From: Clostridia bacterium | Lineage (GTDB): Bacteria > Bacillota_A > Clostridia > Christensenellales > CAG-138 | Assembly: GCA_017394605.1 (NCBI GenBank) | Contig: JAFPXU010000089.1 | Location: forward strand, 1 to 19,916 | Length of the DNA: 19,916 bases | Reading direction: 5' to 3' | Shown: piece after piece, positions 1 through 8,330 of the stretch | How the letters are laid out: every line of letters begins with the position of its first letter | Position numbering within the stretch: position 1 is the first letter of the stretch | Position numbers and translations under genes: made by a program | Notes under the pieces: generated by a model | The model's database searches: none | What the model was told of the DNA's origin: nothing | The model's input: only the letters and a program-made list of their open reading frames with translations

Positions 1-665
1 CCGGACAGGGCAAGGATCGTGCGTTTTCCCTTCAGTTCCTCCCTGTACCGGCTGACCGTCCTTTTGATCCAGTCACCCATCCGCCAGTCAGCGCTGCAGC
101 CGCAGATACCGAACAGATAATTTTGAAGGAACTTGCTCCCGTATTCGGTATGCATGACCTCCGGATGAAACTGGACCCCGTACAGTTTTTCCGCCTCGCA
201 GGAAAAAGCGGCGATTGGGCAATCCGCAGTATGTGCCGTTACGGAAAATCCCGGAGGAAGCTGTTTCACCGCGTCCCGGTGGCTCATCCAGCATATGCTT
301 TCGCCAGGCATCCCGGAAAACATTGGATCTCCGTGAGCGCATAGCAGCGTTTTTCCGTATTCCCCGGTCTCCGCTTGTTCCACGATGCCTCCGGCAAGGT
401 CCGCCAGCAGCTGGAAGCCGTAGCAGATACCAAGAACGGGAATCCCCATCCTGAGCAGTTCCGCGCCGCAGCGCGGCGCGTCCGCGGCGTATACGCTGTC
501 GGGTCCGCCTGTCAGAATAATGCCCTTGCATTCTTCTTTACGGATCCGTTCCGGGTCGAACCTGCGGAAAGGTTCGATTTCCGCATATACGTGCTGCTCT
601 CTGACCCGTCTCGCGATCAGCTGGCTGTACTGCCCGCCGAAATCCAGTATCAGTATCTTCTCCAT
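1..665 (-). CDS. guaA: GMP synthase (glutamine-hydrolysing), N-terminal part, cut by the left window edge
   Basis: The frame is open from an ATG at 665 to the window edge, giving 221 codons. They cover the whole class I glutamine amidotransferase domain of GuaA, which supplies ammonia for converting XMP to GMP. Visible motifs are LDFGGQYSQLIARRVRE near the N-terminus, LTGGPDS at about 51-57, the nucleophile Cys81 in GICYGFQ (the family more often has Met in place of this Phe), and the His167/Glu169 pair in FHPEV. The last residues, LALSG, are the start of the SGG(V/I)DS ATP-pyrophosphatase loop, so the synthetase and dimerisation domains (roughly 300 more residues) lie outside the window. GuaA is a cytosolic purine enzyme. 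It begins 35 nt after a small gene and is co-directional with glnN and gdhA, so it probably shares their operon. Its ribosome binding site (GGAAAAGAAG) is weak. Confidence 0.96.
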   Translation of the reverse strand, partial: MEKILILDFGGQYSQLIARRVREQHVYAEIEPFRRFDPERIRKEECKGIILTGGPDSVYAADAPRCGAELLRMGIPVLGICYGFQLLADLAGGIVEQAETGEYGKTLLCAHGDPMFSGMPGESICWMSHRDAVKQLPPGFSVTAHTADCPIAAFSCEAEKLYGVQFHPEVMHTEYGSKFLQNYLFGICGCSADWRMGDWIKRTVSRYREELKGKRTILALS

Positions 666-700
666 CGGTTCTTCTTTTCCGGTTCTGCGTTCCGGATTCC

Positions 701-904
701 TCAGTCGTAAGCCGTCGTATTCTCGCAGTATTGAACTGTCGTACCGTGATCCGGTTTCAGGAACGCCTCGACATACGCCTTTTTATAGGCAGGCTCTTTC
801 AGGAGCATGTCCGGAGCATGAAAATACAGGATCGGGTAATCTTTCTGTTTCGTTCTGATCTTCCGCTTTTTCATATCGACACCTTCTTTCTTCATTGTGG
901 ACAT
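701..904 (-). CDS. Small basic protein of unknown function between glnN and guaA
   Basis: This open frame ends at 701 and has two plausible starts. ATG at 904 (67 aa) has AAGGGAG nine bases upstream. ATG at 874 (57 aa) has AGAAGG seven bases upstream. The shorter product starts MKKRKIRTKQKDYPILYFH and is Lys/Arg-rich at its N-terminus, then carries a mixed polar segment containing APDMLLKEPAYKKAYVEAFLKPDHG. No signal peptide, membrane segment or metal-binding cluster is visible; there is one Cys near the C-terminus. I do not recognise the family. It sits 65 nt after glnN (measured to the 904 start) and 35 nt before guaA on the same strand, so it is likely co-transcribed. Two usable ribosome binding sites and the tight spacing support a real gene; the lack of a recognised family weakens it. 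Confidence 0.6.
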   Translation of the reverse strand: MSTMKKEGVDMKKRKIRTKQKDYPILYFHAPDMLLKEPAYKKAYVEAFLKPDHGTTVQYCENTTAYD

Positions 905-969
905 TGCGGATCTCTCCCTTTCGGCATCTCTGCCGGTGATAAACAATTACTGACTCCACCGATTTTTCT

Positions 970-3066
970 CTAGTGCACGCTGAAGAGGATTTCTCCGTAA
1001 CCGGGATAAGGCCATTCGCCGCGCGGCATTTTCTGTTCCGCCCGGTCGCACAGATCACGCAGCATTTCCATCTGCGGTATCAGTCTGTCGCGGATCGCGT
1101 ACGCTCTCTCCTCCGTATCCGGTATCTCCCGGACCGCTTCCAGTTTATCCCGGAGCGTATCGGCTTTCTCCGCTATCCCGTCGTTTAGTTCCGACAGCAG
1201 ACGTACCGTCCGGATCTCATACCCGCAGGCAATGGAACTGTCTGCTCCGCGTTTGGAACGGATCGTTTCCGCAAGGTCCGCGGTATATGCCGTTACTGAC
1301 GGAAGAATCCCTTTTTCCGTCATATCGAGCATGGTGTTTGCCTCGATCATGACAGTTTTGCAGTAGTTCTCGAACATGATTTCCAGCCGCGCATTCAGTT
1401 CCTTTTCCGTAAATACACCGTGACGGGTCAGCATTCTTTGGTTTTTCTCATCCGTCAGATGCGGCAGGCAGTCCGGCGTTGTTCTGTAGTTCAGCAACCC
1501 TCTCTGTTCCACCGCTTCCCTGACCCATTCCTGATCGTAACCGTTGCCGTTGAACAGGATCCGCTTATGTTCCGTTACCGTCTTGCGGATCCACTCGTGC
1601 AGCGCCGCGTCCAGGTCCTCAGCTTTTTCAAGCTCGTCCGCACACTTCCGGAGACTTTCCGCCACCGCGCTGTTCAATACGACGTTGGCGGACGCGATAC
1701 TGTCAGAAGAGCCAACCATGCGGAATTCGAATTTATTGCCCGTAAACGCGAACGGAGAGGTGCGGTTGCGGTCCGTTGTATCCCGCATGAATCTCGGGAG
1801 CACGTCCGCACCAAGCTTCATCTGCTTTTTCGCGAAACCTGCGTACGGAACCCCGGATTCGACCGCTTCCAGAATTCCCGTCAGTTCATCTCCAAGGAAG
1901 ATGGAAACAATCGCAGGCGGCGCTTCGTTCGCGCCGAGCCTGTGATCATTCCCAGCCGTTGCAACAGAGATCCGCAGCAGATCCTGGTAATCGTCCACCG
2001 CCTGGATCACGCAGCAGAGAAACACTAAAAACTGTGCGTTTTCATAAGGCGTCTCGCCGGGGGAAAGCAGATTGACGCCCGTGTCTGTCGCGATGGACCA
2101 GTTGTTGTGTTTGCCGCTTCCGTTTACGCCGGCAAACGGTTTCTCCGCCAGCAGGCACGCAAGCCCGTGCTTTGCCGCCGTTTTCTGCATGATCTCCATC
2201 GTAAGCTGGTTCTGATCAGTCGCCACGTTCGCCGTTGCGTATACCGGCGCGAGCTCGTGCTGTCCCGGTGCTACTTCGTTATGTTCCGTCTTGACCGGAA
2301 CACCAAGCTTCCAGAGTTCGCCGTCCAGATCTTCCATGAATGCGGCAACTTTGGGCTTGATCGCCCCGAAATAGTGATCGTCCATCTCCTGACCTTTCGG
2401 AGGCATTGCGCCAAACAGCGTTCTTCCTGTAAACATCAGATCGGGGCGCTTCTCGAACATTTCCCTTGAGATCAGAAAATATTCCTGCTCGGCGCCGACC
2501 ATCGGCCGTATAAACCTCGCTTCCGTATTCCCGAACAGTTTCAGGATCCGCATCGCCTGCCTGCTGAGCGCCTGCATGGACCGCAGCAAAGGTGTTTTCT
2601 TGTCGAGCGCTTCTCCGCCGTACGAGCAGAACGCTGTCGGGATGCAGAGCGTATTCCCTTTGATAAATGCGTAGGAGGTCGGGTCCCAGTCGGTGTATCC
2701 CCTCGCTTCAAACGTGGCGCGGATCCCTCCCGACGGGAAAGAGGATGCGTCAGGCTCACCCTTGATCAGTTCCTTTCCGGAAAAGTCCAGGATCGCGCCT
2801 CCGTCCTCCGACGGGCTCAGGAAACTCTCATGTTTTTCCGCCGTTATGCCGGTCAGCGGCTGAAACCAGTGCGTATAATGCGTCGCTCCCTTTGAGACCG
2901 CCCAGTCCTTCATGGCAGCAGCGACCTCATCCGCGACGCCCGGCCTGAGGCTCTGACCTTCGGCCGCCGTTTTTCTGAGCGCTTCGTAAATCTCCTTGGA
3001 CAGAACCGCTTTCATGGCTCTGTCATCAAATACCAGACTTCCGAAACAGTCCGTGACTGATTTCAT
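970..3066 (-). CDS. glnN: Glutamine synthetase type III
   Basis: The 698-residue product is the usual size of GSIII, the long dodecameric glutamine synthetase that makes glutamine from glutamate, ammonia and ATP in the cytosol. It shows the GSIII-specific segments around 62-150 ([46 protein letters not shown]). The catalytic GS core follows: [10 protein letters not shown] at about 190-199, [13 protein letters not shown] at 259-271, [10 protein letters not shown] at 315-324, and [20 protein letters not shown] further on. I chose ATG 3066 over the in-frame ATG 3075 because the GGAGG at 3076-3080 directly abuts the first ATG but stands 9 nt from the second. It begins 26 nt after the gdhA stop, so GDH and GSIII are made from one message. 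A second, shorter GS lies across the intergenic region, and this one is the more likely bulk enzyme. Confidence 0.97.
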   Translation of the reverse strand: MKSVTDCFGSLVFDDRAMKAVLSKEIYEALRKTAAEGQSLRPGVADEVAAAMKDWAVSKGATHYTHWFQPLTGITAEKHESFLSPSEDGGAILDFSGKELIKGEPDASSFPSGGIRATFEARGYTDWDPTSYAFIKGNTLCIPTAFCSYGGEALDKKTPLLRSMQALSRQAMRILKLFGNTEARFIRPMVGAEQEYFLISREMFEKRPDLMFTGRTLFGAMPPKGQEMDDHYFGAIKPKVAAFMEDLDGELWKLGVPVKTEHNEVAPGQHELAPVYATANVATDQNQLTMEIMQKTAAKHGLACLLAEKPFAGVNGSGKHNNWSIATDTGVNLLSPGETPYENAQFLVFLCCVIQAVDDYQDLLRISVATAGNDHRLGANEAPPAIVSIFLGDELTGILEAVESGVPYAGFAKKQMKLGADVLPRFMRDTTDRNRTSPFAFTGNKFEFRMVGSSDSIASANVVLNSAVAESLRKCADELEKAEDLDAALHEWIRKTVTEHKRILFNGNGYDQEWVREAVEQRGLLNYRTTPDCLPHLTDEKNQRMLTRHGVFTEKELNARLEIMFENYCKTVMIEANTMLDMTEKGILPSVTAYTADLAETIRSKRGADSSIACGYEIRTVRLLSELNDGIAEKADTLRDKLEAVREIPDTEERAYAIRDRLIPQMEMLRDLCDRAEQKMPRGEWPYPGYGEILFSVH

Positions 3067-3075
3067 CTGTTTCAT

Positions 3076-3080
3076 CCTCC
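3076..3080 (-). promoter_or_regulatory. Ribosome binding site that sets the glnN start
   Basis: GGAGG lies immediately before ATG 3075 (spacing 0) and 9 nt before ATG 3066. The second ATG is therefore the likely initiator. Confidence 0.75.
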
Positions 3081-3092
3081 GTTAATTCGGTT

Positions 3093-4553
<1,461 letters not shown>

Positions 4554-4555
4554 TC

Positions 4556-4573
4556 AAAGACGCCCTTGCCTTT
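4556..4573 (-). promoter_or_regulatory. ANTAR-type hairpin P1 (hexaloop AAGGGC)
   Basis: RNA 4573-4568 (AAAGGC) pairs with 4561-4556 (GUCUUU) through six pairs, one of them G-U. The closed hexaloop AAGGGC at 4567-4562 again has A1 and G4. It sits at the very 5' end of the predicted transcript. A 47-nt linker (4555-4509) separates it from P2 and contains only weak local structure (GAGU/ACUC and AAUU/AAUU stems). Confidence 0.8.
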
Positions 4574-4581
4574 ATGGGAGA

Positions 4582-4610
4582 ATCATACTCTTGTGAAAAT
4601 CCTTTGTCAA
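4582..4610 (-). promoter_or_regulatory. Sigma-A-type promoter for the gdhA operon
   Basis: On the minus strand there is a perfect TTGACA (4610-4605), a 17-nt spacer and TATGAT (4587-4582). The start of transcription would fall near 4575, so hairpin P1 begins within about two bases of the 5' end. The near-consensus boxes suggest strong constitutive initiation, leaving control to the leader terminator. Confidence 0.88.
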
Positions 4611-4627
4611 CCATTTTTCTTCGCCCG

Positions 4628-4637
4628 GATACGTATC
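4628..4637. promoter_or_regulatory. Perfect 10-bp palindrome between the divergent promoters
   Basis: GATACGTATC is a perfect inverted repeat lying just upstream of the gdhA -35 box and about 50 bp before the glnA-side start region. A related odd palindrome (TATC-T-GATA) lies about 10 bp away, and a TATCG copy sits near 4677. It could be an operator for a regulator acting on either promoter, but short palindromes also occur by chance. Confidence 0.25.
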
Positions 4638-4681
4638 GTTTTTCTATCTGATATGGCGGAATGCGAAGAAATATGGTATCG

Positions 4682-4706
4682 TTGACCTGTTATTTTTATA
4701 TATAAT
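4682..4706 (+). promoter_or_regulatory. Candidate promoter of the glnA-like / ANTAR gene pair
   Basis: A perfect TATAAT box at 4701-4706 lies 44 nt before the ATG. The nearest -35-like hexamer, TTGACC at 4682-4687, is only 13 nt away, which is shorter than the normal 16-18 nt. No good hexamer is present at the standard distance, so the promoter may be weak or activator-dependent. The short leader after it contains no terminator and no ANTAR-type hexaloop pair. Confidence 0.5.
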
Positions 4707-4749
4707 CCTTCGTAAAGCTTCGGCATTGCGCCGGGAAAGCAGGCAGATT

Positions 4750-5958
4750 ATGAAATATACCTCGGATGAAGTCTTACAGTATGTCAGCGAAGAGGATGTC
4801 AAGTTTATCCGTCTCGTGTTCTGCGACATTTACGGAAAACAAAAAAACACTTCCATCATGCCCAGCGAGCTGGAGCGCGCGTTCTCCTACGGCATTGCGA
4901 TCGACGCTTCCGCCGTACGGGGATTCGGCGGAGACGTGCATTCCGATCTGTTTCTTCACCCGGATCCGGATACGCTGGCGGTTCTGCCGTGGCGTCCGGA
5001 ACAGGGCAAGGTCGTGCGCATGTTCTGTTCGATTTCATATCCCGACGGAAATCTTTTCGAACGCGATACCCGTTCCATCCTGATCCGCGCCGTGGAAGAC
5101 GCGCGGAAGGCGGGCCTACGTTTCAATTTCGGCACGGAGATTGAGTTCTATCTGTTCCGGCTGGACGGAAACGGCGATCCGACCCGGATTCCCTATGACA
5201 CCGCCGGCTATATGGACATAGCGCCGGAAGACAAGGGGGAAAACGTCCGCCGGGAGATCTGCTTGACACTGGAGCGGATGGGGATCTATCCCGAATGCTC
5301 CCATCACGAGGAGGGACCGGGACAGAACGAAATCGATTTCCGGTATTCTGACGCCCTTTCCGCTGCAGATAACGCGATGACGTTCTCCACCGTCGTGAAG
5401 GCGATCGCTCTTCAGAACGGCCTCTGCGCGGACTTTTCGCCAAAGCCTCTGCTGGATAAAGCAGGCAGCGGACTCCACATCAATATCTCGGTCCAGAACA
5501 GCGGCGGCAGTGTTCCGTATCCCGCGGTCATTTCCGGCATCCTGGACAAGGCGCAGGACATGACCGTTTTTCTGAATCCCGTGGAGTCCTCCTATCTGCG
5601 TCTTGGCAGTTTCAAGGCGCCGCGCTATATCTCCTGGTCGGAGGAAAACCGTTCCCAGCTGATCCGGATCCCCGCCGCGTACGGACCGTACAGAAGATTC
5701 GAACTCCGTTCCCCCGACCCTGCGGCAAACCCGTATCTCGCGTTCGCCCTTCTGATCTATGCGGGTCTTGAGGGAATCGAACAGAACATGGAACTGCCTC
5801 CTGCGGCGAACATCAACCTGTTCACAGCTCCGGAAGAGGTGGTCAGCCGCTTCAAAAAGCTTCCCGCTTCTCTTGAACAGGCAAAAGCTGTTGCGCTGGA
5901 AAGCGCCTTTATCGGAAGGCACCTGCCCGAAGCGCTGGTACGGCAGTTCTGTGACTGA
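4750..5958 (+). CDS. glnA: Short glutamine synthetase (type I-like), possible glutamine sensor
   Basis: The 402-residue product belongs to the type I glutamine synthetase family. It shows the beta-grasp domain with DASAVRGFG at about 52-60, the metal-binding signatures GTEIEF (Glu130, Glu132), HHEEGPGQNEID at 185-196 and GSGLHINIS at 239-247. The flap ENRSQLIRIP is at 299-308 and RFELRSPDPAANPYLAF at 316-332. Normal GSI enzymes are about 440 residues. This one ends right after a shortened LPxSLEQA segment and lacks the usual C-terminal helix region ending in WE...YL. ATG 4750 was chosen because GCAGG stands 7 nt upstream; an in-frame TTG at 4726 has no ribosome binding site. The ANTAR regulator gene follows 40 nt later. 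Short GS genes paired with ANTAR proteins are a known clostridial arrangement linked to nitrogen control. The catalytic residues look intact, so both enzyme and sensor roles are possible. Confidence 0.9.
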   Translation: MKYTSDEVLQYVSEEDVKFIRLVFCDIYGKQKNTSIMPSELERAFSYGIAIDASAVRGFGGDVHSDLFLHPDPDTLAVLPWRPEQGKVVRMFCSISYPDGNLFERDTRSILIRAVEDARKAGLRFNFGTEIEFYLFRLDGNGDPTRIPYDTAGYMDIAPEDKGENVRREICLTLERMGIYPECSHHEEGPGQNEIDFRYSDALSAADNAMTFSTVVKAIALQNGLCADFSPKPLLDKAGSGLHINISVQNSGGSVPYPAVISGILDKAQDMTVFLNPVESSYLRLGSFKAPRYISWSEENRSQLIRIPAAYGPYRRFELRSPDPAANPYLAFALLIYAGLEGIEQNMELPPAANINLFTAPEEVVSRFKKLPASLEQAKAVALESAFIGRHLPEALVRQFCD

Positions 5959-5998
5959 GCGCGACCCGGGACAAATCTGAGGAAAGGAGGCTGTACGC

Positions 5999-6598
5999 AT
6001 GGCATTGGAAGAGCGCGATTACCGCACGCTTGTTGTCACGTCCTCTGAAAAATTCAAAGAGAGTCTCCTGCCCCTCTTCGCTCCCGCGCACTGCCGTCCG
6101 GTACTGTTCGCGGACAGCGTGGCGGCGGCAAAACGCCTCATCCTTGAGAACACGTTCGATCTGGTCATCGTAAGCGCGCCGCTTCCGGACGAACCGGGCA
6201 CGCGGTTTGCCATCGATCTCTCGCTTGGACGCAGTACCGTCTGTCTGCTGTTTATCCGGGCGGACGTGTATGCGGAAGTCCGGAGCAGGGTGTCTCCTTT
6301 CGGCGTATTCACCCTTCCGAAGCCGACTTCTTCCACCGCGGCGGGTTACGGACTCGATTTTCTCGTATCTGCCCGTGAAAGGCTCCGGAATCTGGAAAAG
6401 AAGACCCAGACGCTGGAAGAGAAGATGCAGGAAATCCGTATCGTTAACCGGGCCAAGCTTCTTCTCATCGAAAAAAGGAACCTGACAGAGCCGGAAGCGC
6501 ACCGGTATCTGGAAAAGCAGGCGATGGACCGGTGTGTGCCGAAGCGGGAAGTCGCGGATGAGATCGTATCGCTCTACAGCCCCGCGTCCCGTTCCTGA
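5999..6598 (+). CDS. ANTAR-domain RNA-binding antiterminator with a pseudo-receiver domain (NitR-like)
   Basis: The 199-residue protein has an N-terminal receiver-like fold (about 8-122), a short coiled-coil linker (about 125-145) and a C-terminal ANTAR domain (about 137-192). The ANTAR part has EEKMQEIRIVNRAKLLLIEK, then LTEPEAHRYLEKQAMD, then KREVADEIV, which fits the three-helix RNA-binding pattern. The receiver is degenerate: the acidic pair is replaced by Ser15-Ser16 and the phospho-acceptor position in DLVIVSAPLP is Ser59, while the conserved Lys (Lys108, LPKP) remains. Phosphorylation by a histidine kinase is therefore unlikely, and none is encoded nearby. It has a strong AAAGGAGG at 5983-5990, spacing 8. 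ANTAR proteins bind paired hexaloop hairpins and prevent termination; such a target lies in the gdhA leader 1.4 kb away, so the gdhA operon is the most likely client (inference). Confidence 0.92.
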   Translation: MALEERDYRTLVVTSSEKFKESLLPLFAPAHCRPVLFADSVAAAKRLILENTFDLVIVSAPLPDEPGTRFAIDLSLGRSTVCLLFIRADVYAEVRSRVSPFGVFTLPKPTSSTAAGYGLDFLVSARERLRNLEKKTQTLEEKMQEIRIVNRAKLLLIEKRNLTEPEAHRYLEKQAMDRCVPKREVADEIVSLYSPASRS

Positions 6599-6628
6599 AC
6601 CCGCGATGCCTGATTGTCGCATAAAAAC

Positions 6629-6662
6629 ACCGGAAGTATTTCAAAATACTTCCGGTTTTTTT
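6629..6662. terminator. Bidirectional terminator between the ANTAR gene and the polyferredoxin gene
   Basis: Perfect 13-bp arms (ACCGGAAGTATTT and its complement) flank a tiny loop. A run of seven T follows on the plus strand at 6656-6662, and a run of A precedes it at 6623-6627, giving a T tract on the minus strand. It closes the plus-strand glnA-ANTAR unit and probably also the convergent minus-strand unit ending at 6725. Confidence 0.92.
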
Positions 6663-6724
6663 GTCTCGGATCCCTGCCCTTACAGACAGTCTTTACGACT
6701 ACCCGCTCAATCACGGCTCACGGC

Positions 6725-7756
6725 TCATCCAATAAAAGCGCCGCCGGACCGAATCGCTGGATCAAGAAAATTGAACCAGATCAGAGCAAAGCATAGCACT
6801 GCCAGTGCGATACCCCAGACGATCCTGCCCGTGCGTTTGCGCTTTTCTTGCTCTTCCCCGCTGAGGATGCCTGCCGGAGCCTTAAGAACAGCCTTTCCCG
6901 CCCTGATCGATATGGCATTCTGAGCGCAGTCGTCCATGCATTTGCCGCAGCTGATGCACTCACGGTCGCCGACACGCTTTACATCCATTCCGCAATGACG
7001 GGCGCAGTTCCCGCAGCCGTTGCATTTGTCCGTGTCAACTGTCACACCGACAAGGCAGAACCGGTTGAACATGCCGTAAAGCGCTCCCAGCGGACAGAGG
7101 AACCTGCAGAAGCTTCGGTAGCAGAAGACGCATGCAAGTCCCATGACGACCAGAATAACAAATTTATTCGTAAACAGAACGCCGAGCATTCCGAACAGTC
7201 CGGCGTTCCGCGGATTGGAAAGGAGTCCCGCCGTACCTTCCAGCGTTCCTGCAGGACAGATATACTTGCAGAATGCAGGCACAGGCATGTTATGCCGTAT
7301 ACCGTACCAAAGCGGGATCGCGGCCACAAAAACTGCCAGCACGGCATACTTCAGAAAAGACAGCAGGCGCGTTGCGCGGCTTTTCCTGATCTTGAAAGTC
7401 GGGATCTTGTGCAGCAGGTCCTGTACCAGCCCGAACGGGCAGAGCCAGCCGCAAACCGTCCTTCCAAGAATCGTTCCGAAAAGCACCAGAATGCCGAGTA
7501 TATACCATCCTGCCCTGCGGCCGGTCGATGAGAGCGCGTTCTGAAGCGCCCCGAGGGGACAGGAACCGACCGCGCCGGGACAGGAATAGCAGTTGAGTCC
7601 GGGCACGCAGGCGTACTTTGCCCTGCCCTGATAGATCTCGCCGTCGATAAAGCCCTTCAGATATGCATTGTGGAGCAGCGCGCTGTAAAGCTGGACCAGT
7701 CTTCTGGTTGACGGCCGAAATCTCTTTCTCCAATCTGTTTTGACCGTATTATCCAA
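6725..7756 (-). CDS. NapH/NosR-like membrane polyferredoxin (4Fe-4S protein)
   Basis: This is a membrane-bound electron carrier of about 343 residues. Positions here count from an upstream in-frame GTG at 7774. The N-terminal half has transmembrane helices bearing conserved Cys motifs: NCYSCPGAVGSCPLG at about 61-75, GRTVCGWLCPFG at 104-115, FCKYICPAG at 168-176 and CRFLCPLG at 223-230. A two-cluster ferredoxin module follows, C251xxCxxCxxxC261 and C273xxCxxCxxxC283, then a final helix near 317-335. This order is typical of the NapH/NosR/RnfB-like 4Fe-4S membrane proteins that pass electrons across the membrane. No catalytic partner is encoded beside it, so its donor and acceptor are unknown. 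No ATG start exists. TTG 7756 overlaps the TAA of the upstream gene and has GGAG about 10 nt before it; GTG 7774 lacks a clear site. Translational coupling to the upstream gene is likely. Confidence 0.88.
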   Translation of the reverse strand: MDNTVKTDWRKRFRPSTRRLVQLYSALLHNAYLKGFIDGEIYQGRAKYACVPGLNCYSCPGAVGSCPLGALQNALSSTGRRAGWYILGILVLFGTILGRTVCGWLCPFGLVQDLLHKIPTFKIRKSRATRLLSFLKYAVLAVFVAAIPLWYGIRHNMPVPAFCKYICPAGTLEGTAGLLSNPRNAGLFGMLGVLFTNKFVILVVMGLACVFCYRSFCRFLCPLGALYGMFNRFCLVGVTVDTDKCNGCGNCARHCGMDVKRVGDRECISCGKCMDDCAQNAISIRAGKAVLKAPAGILSGEEQEKRKRTGRIVWGIALAVLCFALIWFNFLDPAIRSGGAFIG

Positions 7757-8171
7757 GTCCGATACACTCCGCACAGATTTTTACCGCATTGTCAAAAACA
7801 TCCCCTGCACTCCCGTTCAGAATGCCTGCAGCGATCAGAACGGCCGCAACCGCCAGCAGCGTCGTACGCAAGGTCTTTCCGCCGTGCGCTCTGTTCTCCG
7901 CTTTGACGTCTGCCACATGCGTCAGGCTGTTATCGTCCTTGATCCCCAGAAACAGCCCGGCTGCGGTAAGCACTGCGCAGGCACAGAAGAGCGGGGCGGC
8001 TGCGCGAAGGCGTTCAGCCGCGATCTCCTGCGTAAAAATGGCAGCCGAAGGGTTTCCCGCGAGCGCGGAGAGTCCGTCGATACAGATGCCGACCGCGGCC
8101 GAGATCAGCACCGCGGCCAGCAGCACGCATAAAAGCGACTGGATAAACAGGAACAGCCTGACTTTTTTCAT
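7749..8171 (-). CDS. Small membrane protein with C-terminal CXXC motif (CD1871A-like)
   Basis: The 140-residue protein has hydrophobic segments at about 5-30, 57-76 and 103-120, and ends in NAVKICAECIGLG, giving a Cys133-x-x-Cys136 pair four residues before the C-terminus. That ending recalls the clostridial CD1871A family of CXXC membrane proteins; I base this on the motif alone. ATG 8171 is preferred to ATG 8177 because GAGGGG at 8178-8183 lies 6 nt from the first and abuts the second. Its stop overlaps the start of the polyferredoxin gene, so the two are surely co-translated and probably work together in membrane redox chemistry, for example thiol reduction or cluster assembly. The substrate is unknown. 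Confidence 0.75.
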   Translation of the reverse strand: MKKVRLFLFIQSLLCVLLAAVLISAAVGICIDGLSALAGNPSAAIFTQEIAAERLRAAAPLFCACAVLTAAGLFLGIKDDNSLTHVADVKAENRAHGGKTLRTTLLAVAAVLIAAGILNGSAGDVFDNAVKICAECIGLG

Positions 8172-8234
8172 TTGCATCCCCTCTTTGCTGTATCTGCGGA
8201 CGGGAGTCCCCGTCCCGTTTCCGGAAGTAAATTC

Positions 8235-8264
8235 ATTTTACACCCTTCTCCCGGTCCTTTCCAA
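8235..8264 (-). promoter_or_regulatory. Candidate promoter for the CXXC protein / polyferredoxin pair
   Basis: On the minus strand TTGGAA (8264-8259), an 18-nt spacer and TAAAAT (8240-8235) form a sigma-A-like promoter with a TG just before the -10 box. The leader downstream holds a small GACGGG/CCCGTC hairpin near 8202-8217 and then the ribosome binding site. Confidence 0.55.
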
Positions 8265-8299
8265 TATGAAAGCCGGGAGCGTTTTCTTTGCTCCCGGCT
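8265..8299 (-). terminator. Terminator after the alpha-galactosidase gene
   Basis: The 10-bp GC-rich arms AGCCGGGAGC and GCTCCCGGCT (8271-8280 and 8290-8299) form a hairpin with a 9-nt loop about 30 nt after the GH36 stop. On the minus strand it is followed by TTTCAT, a short U tract, so termination may be incomplete. Confidence 0.7.
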
Positions 8300-8330
8300 G
8301 TTGTATCTTTCCGGCGTTCAACCGCCTGCT

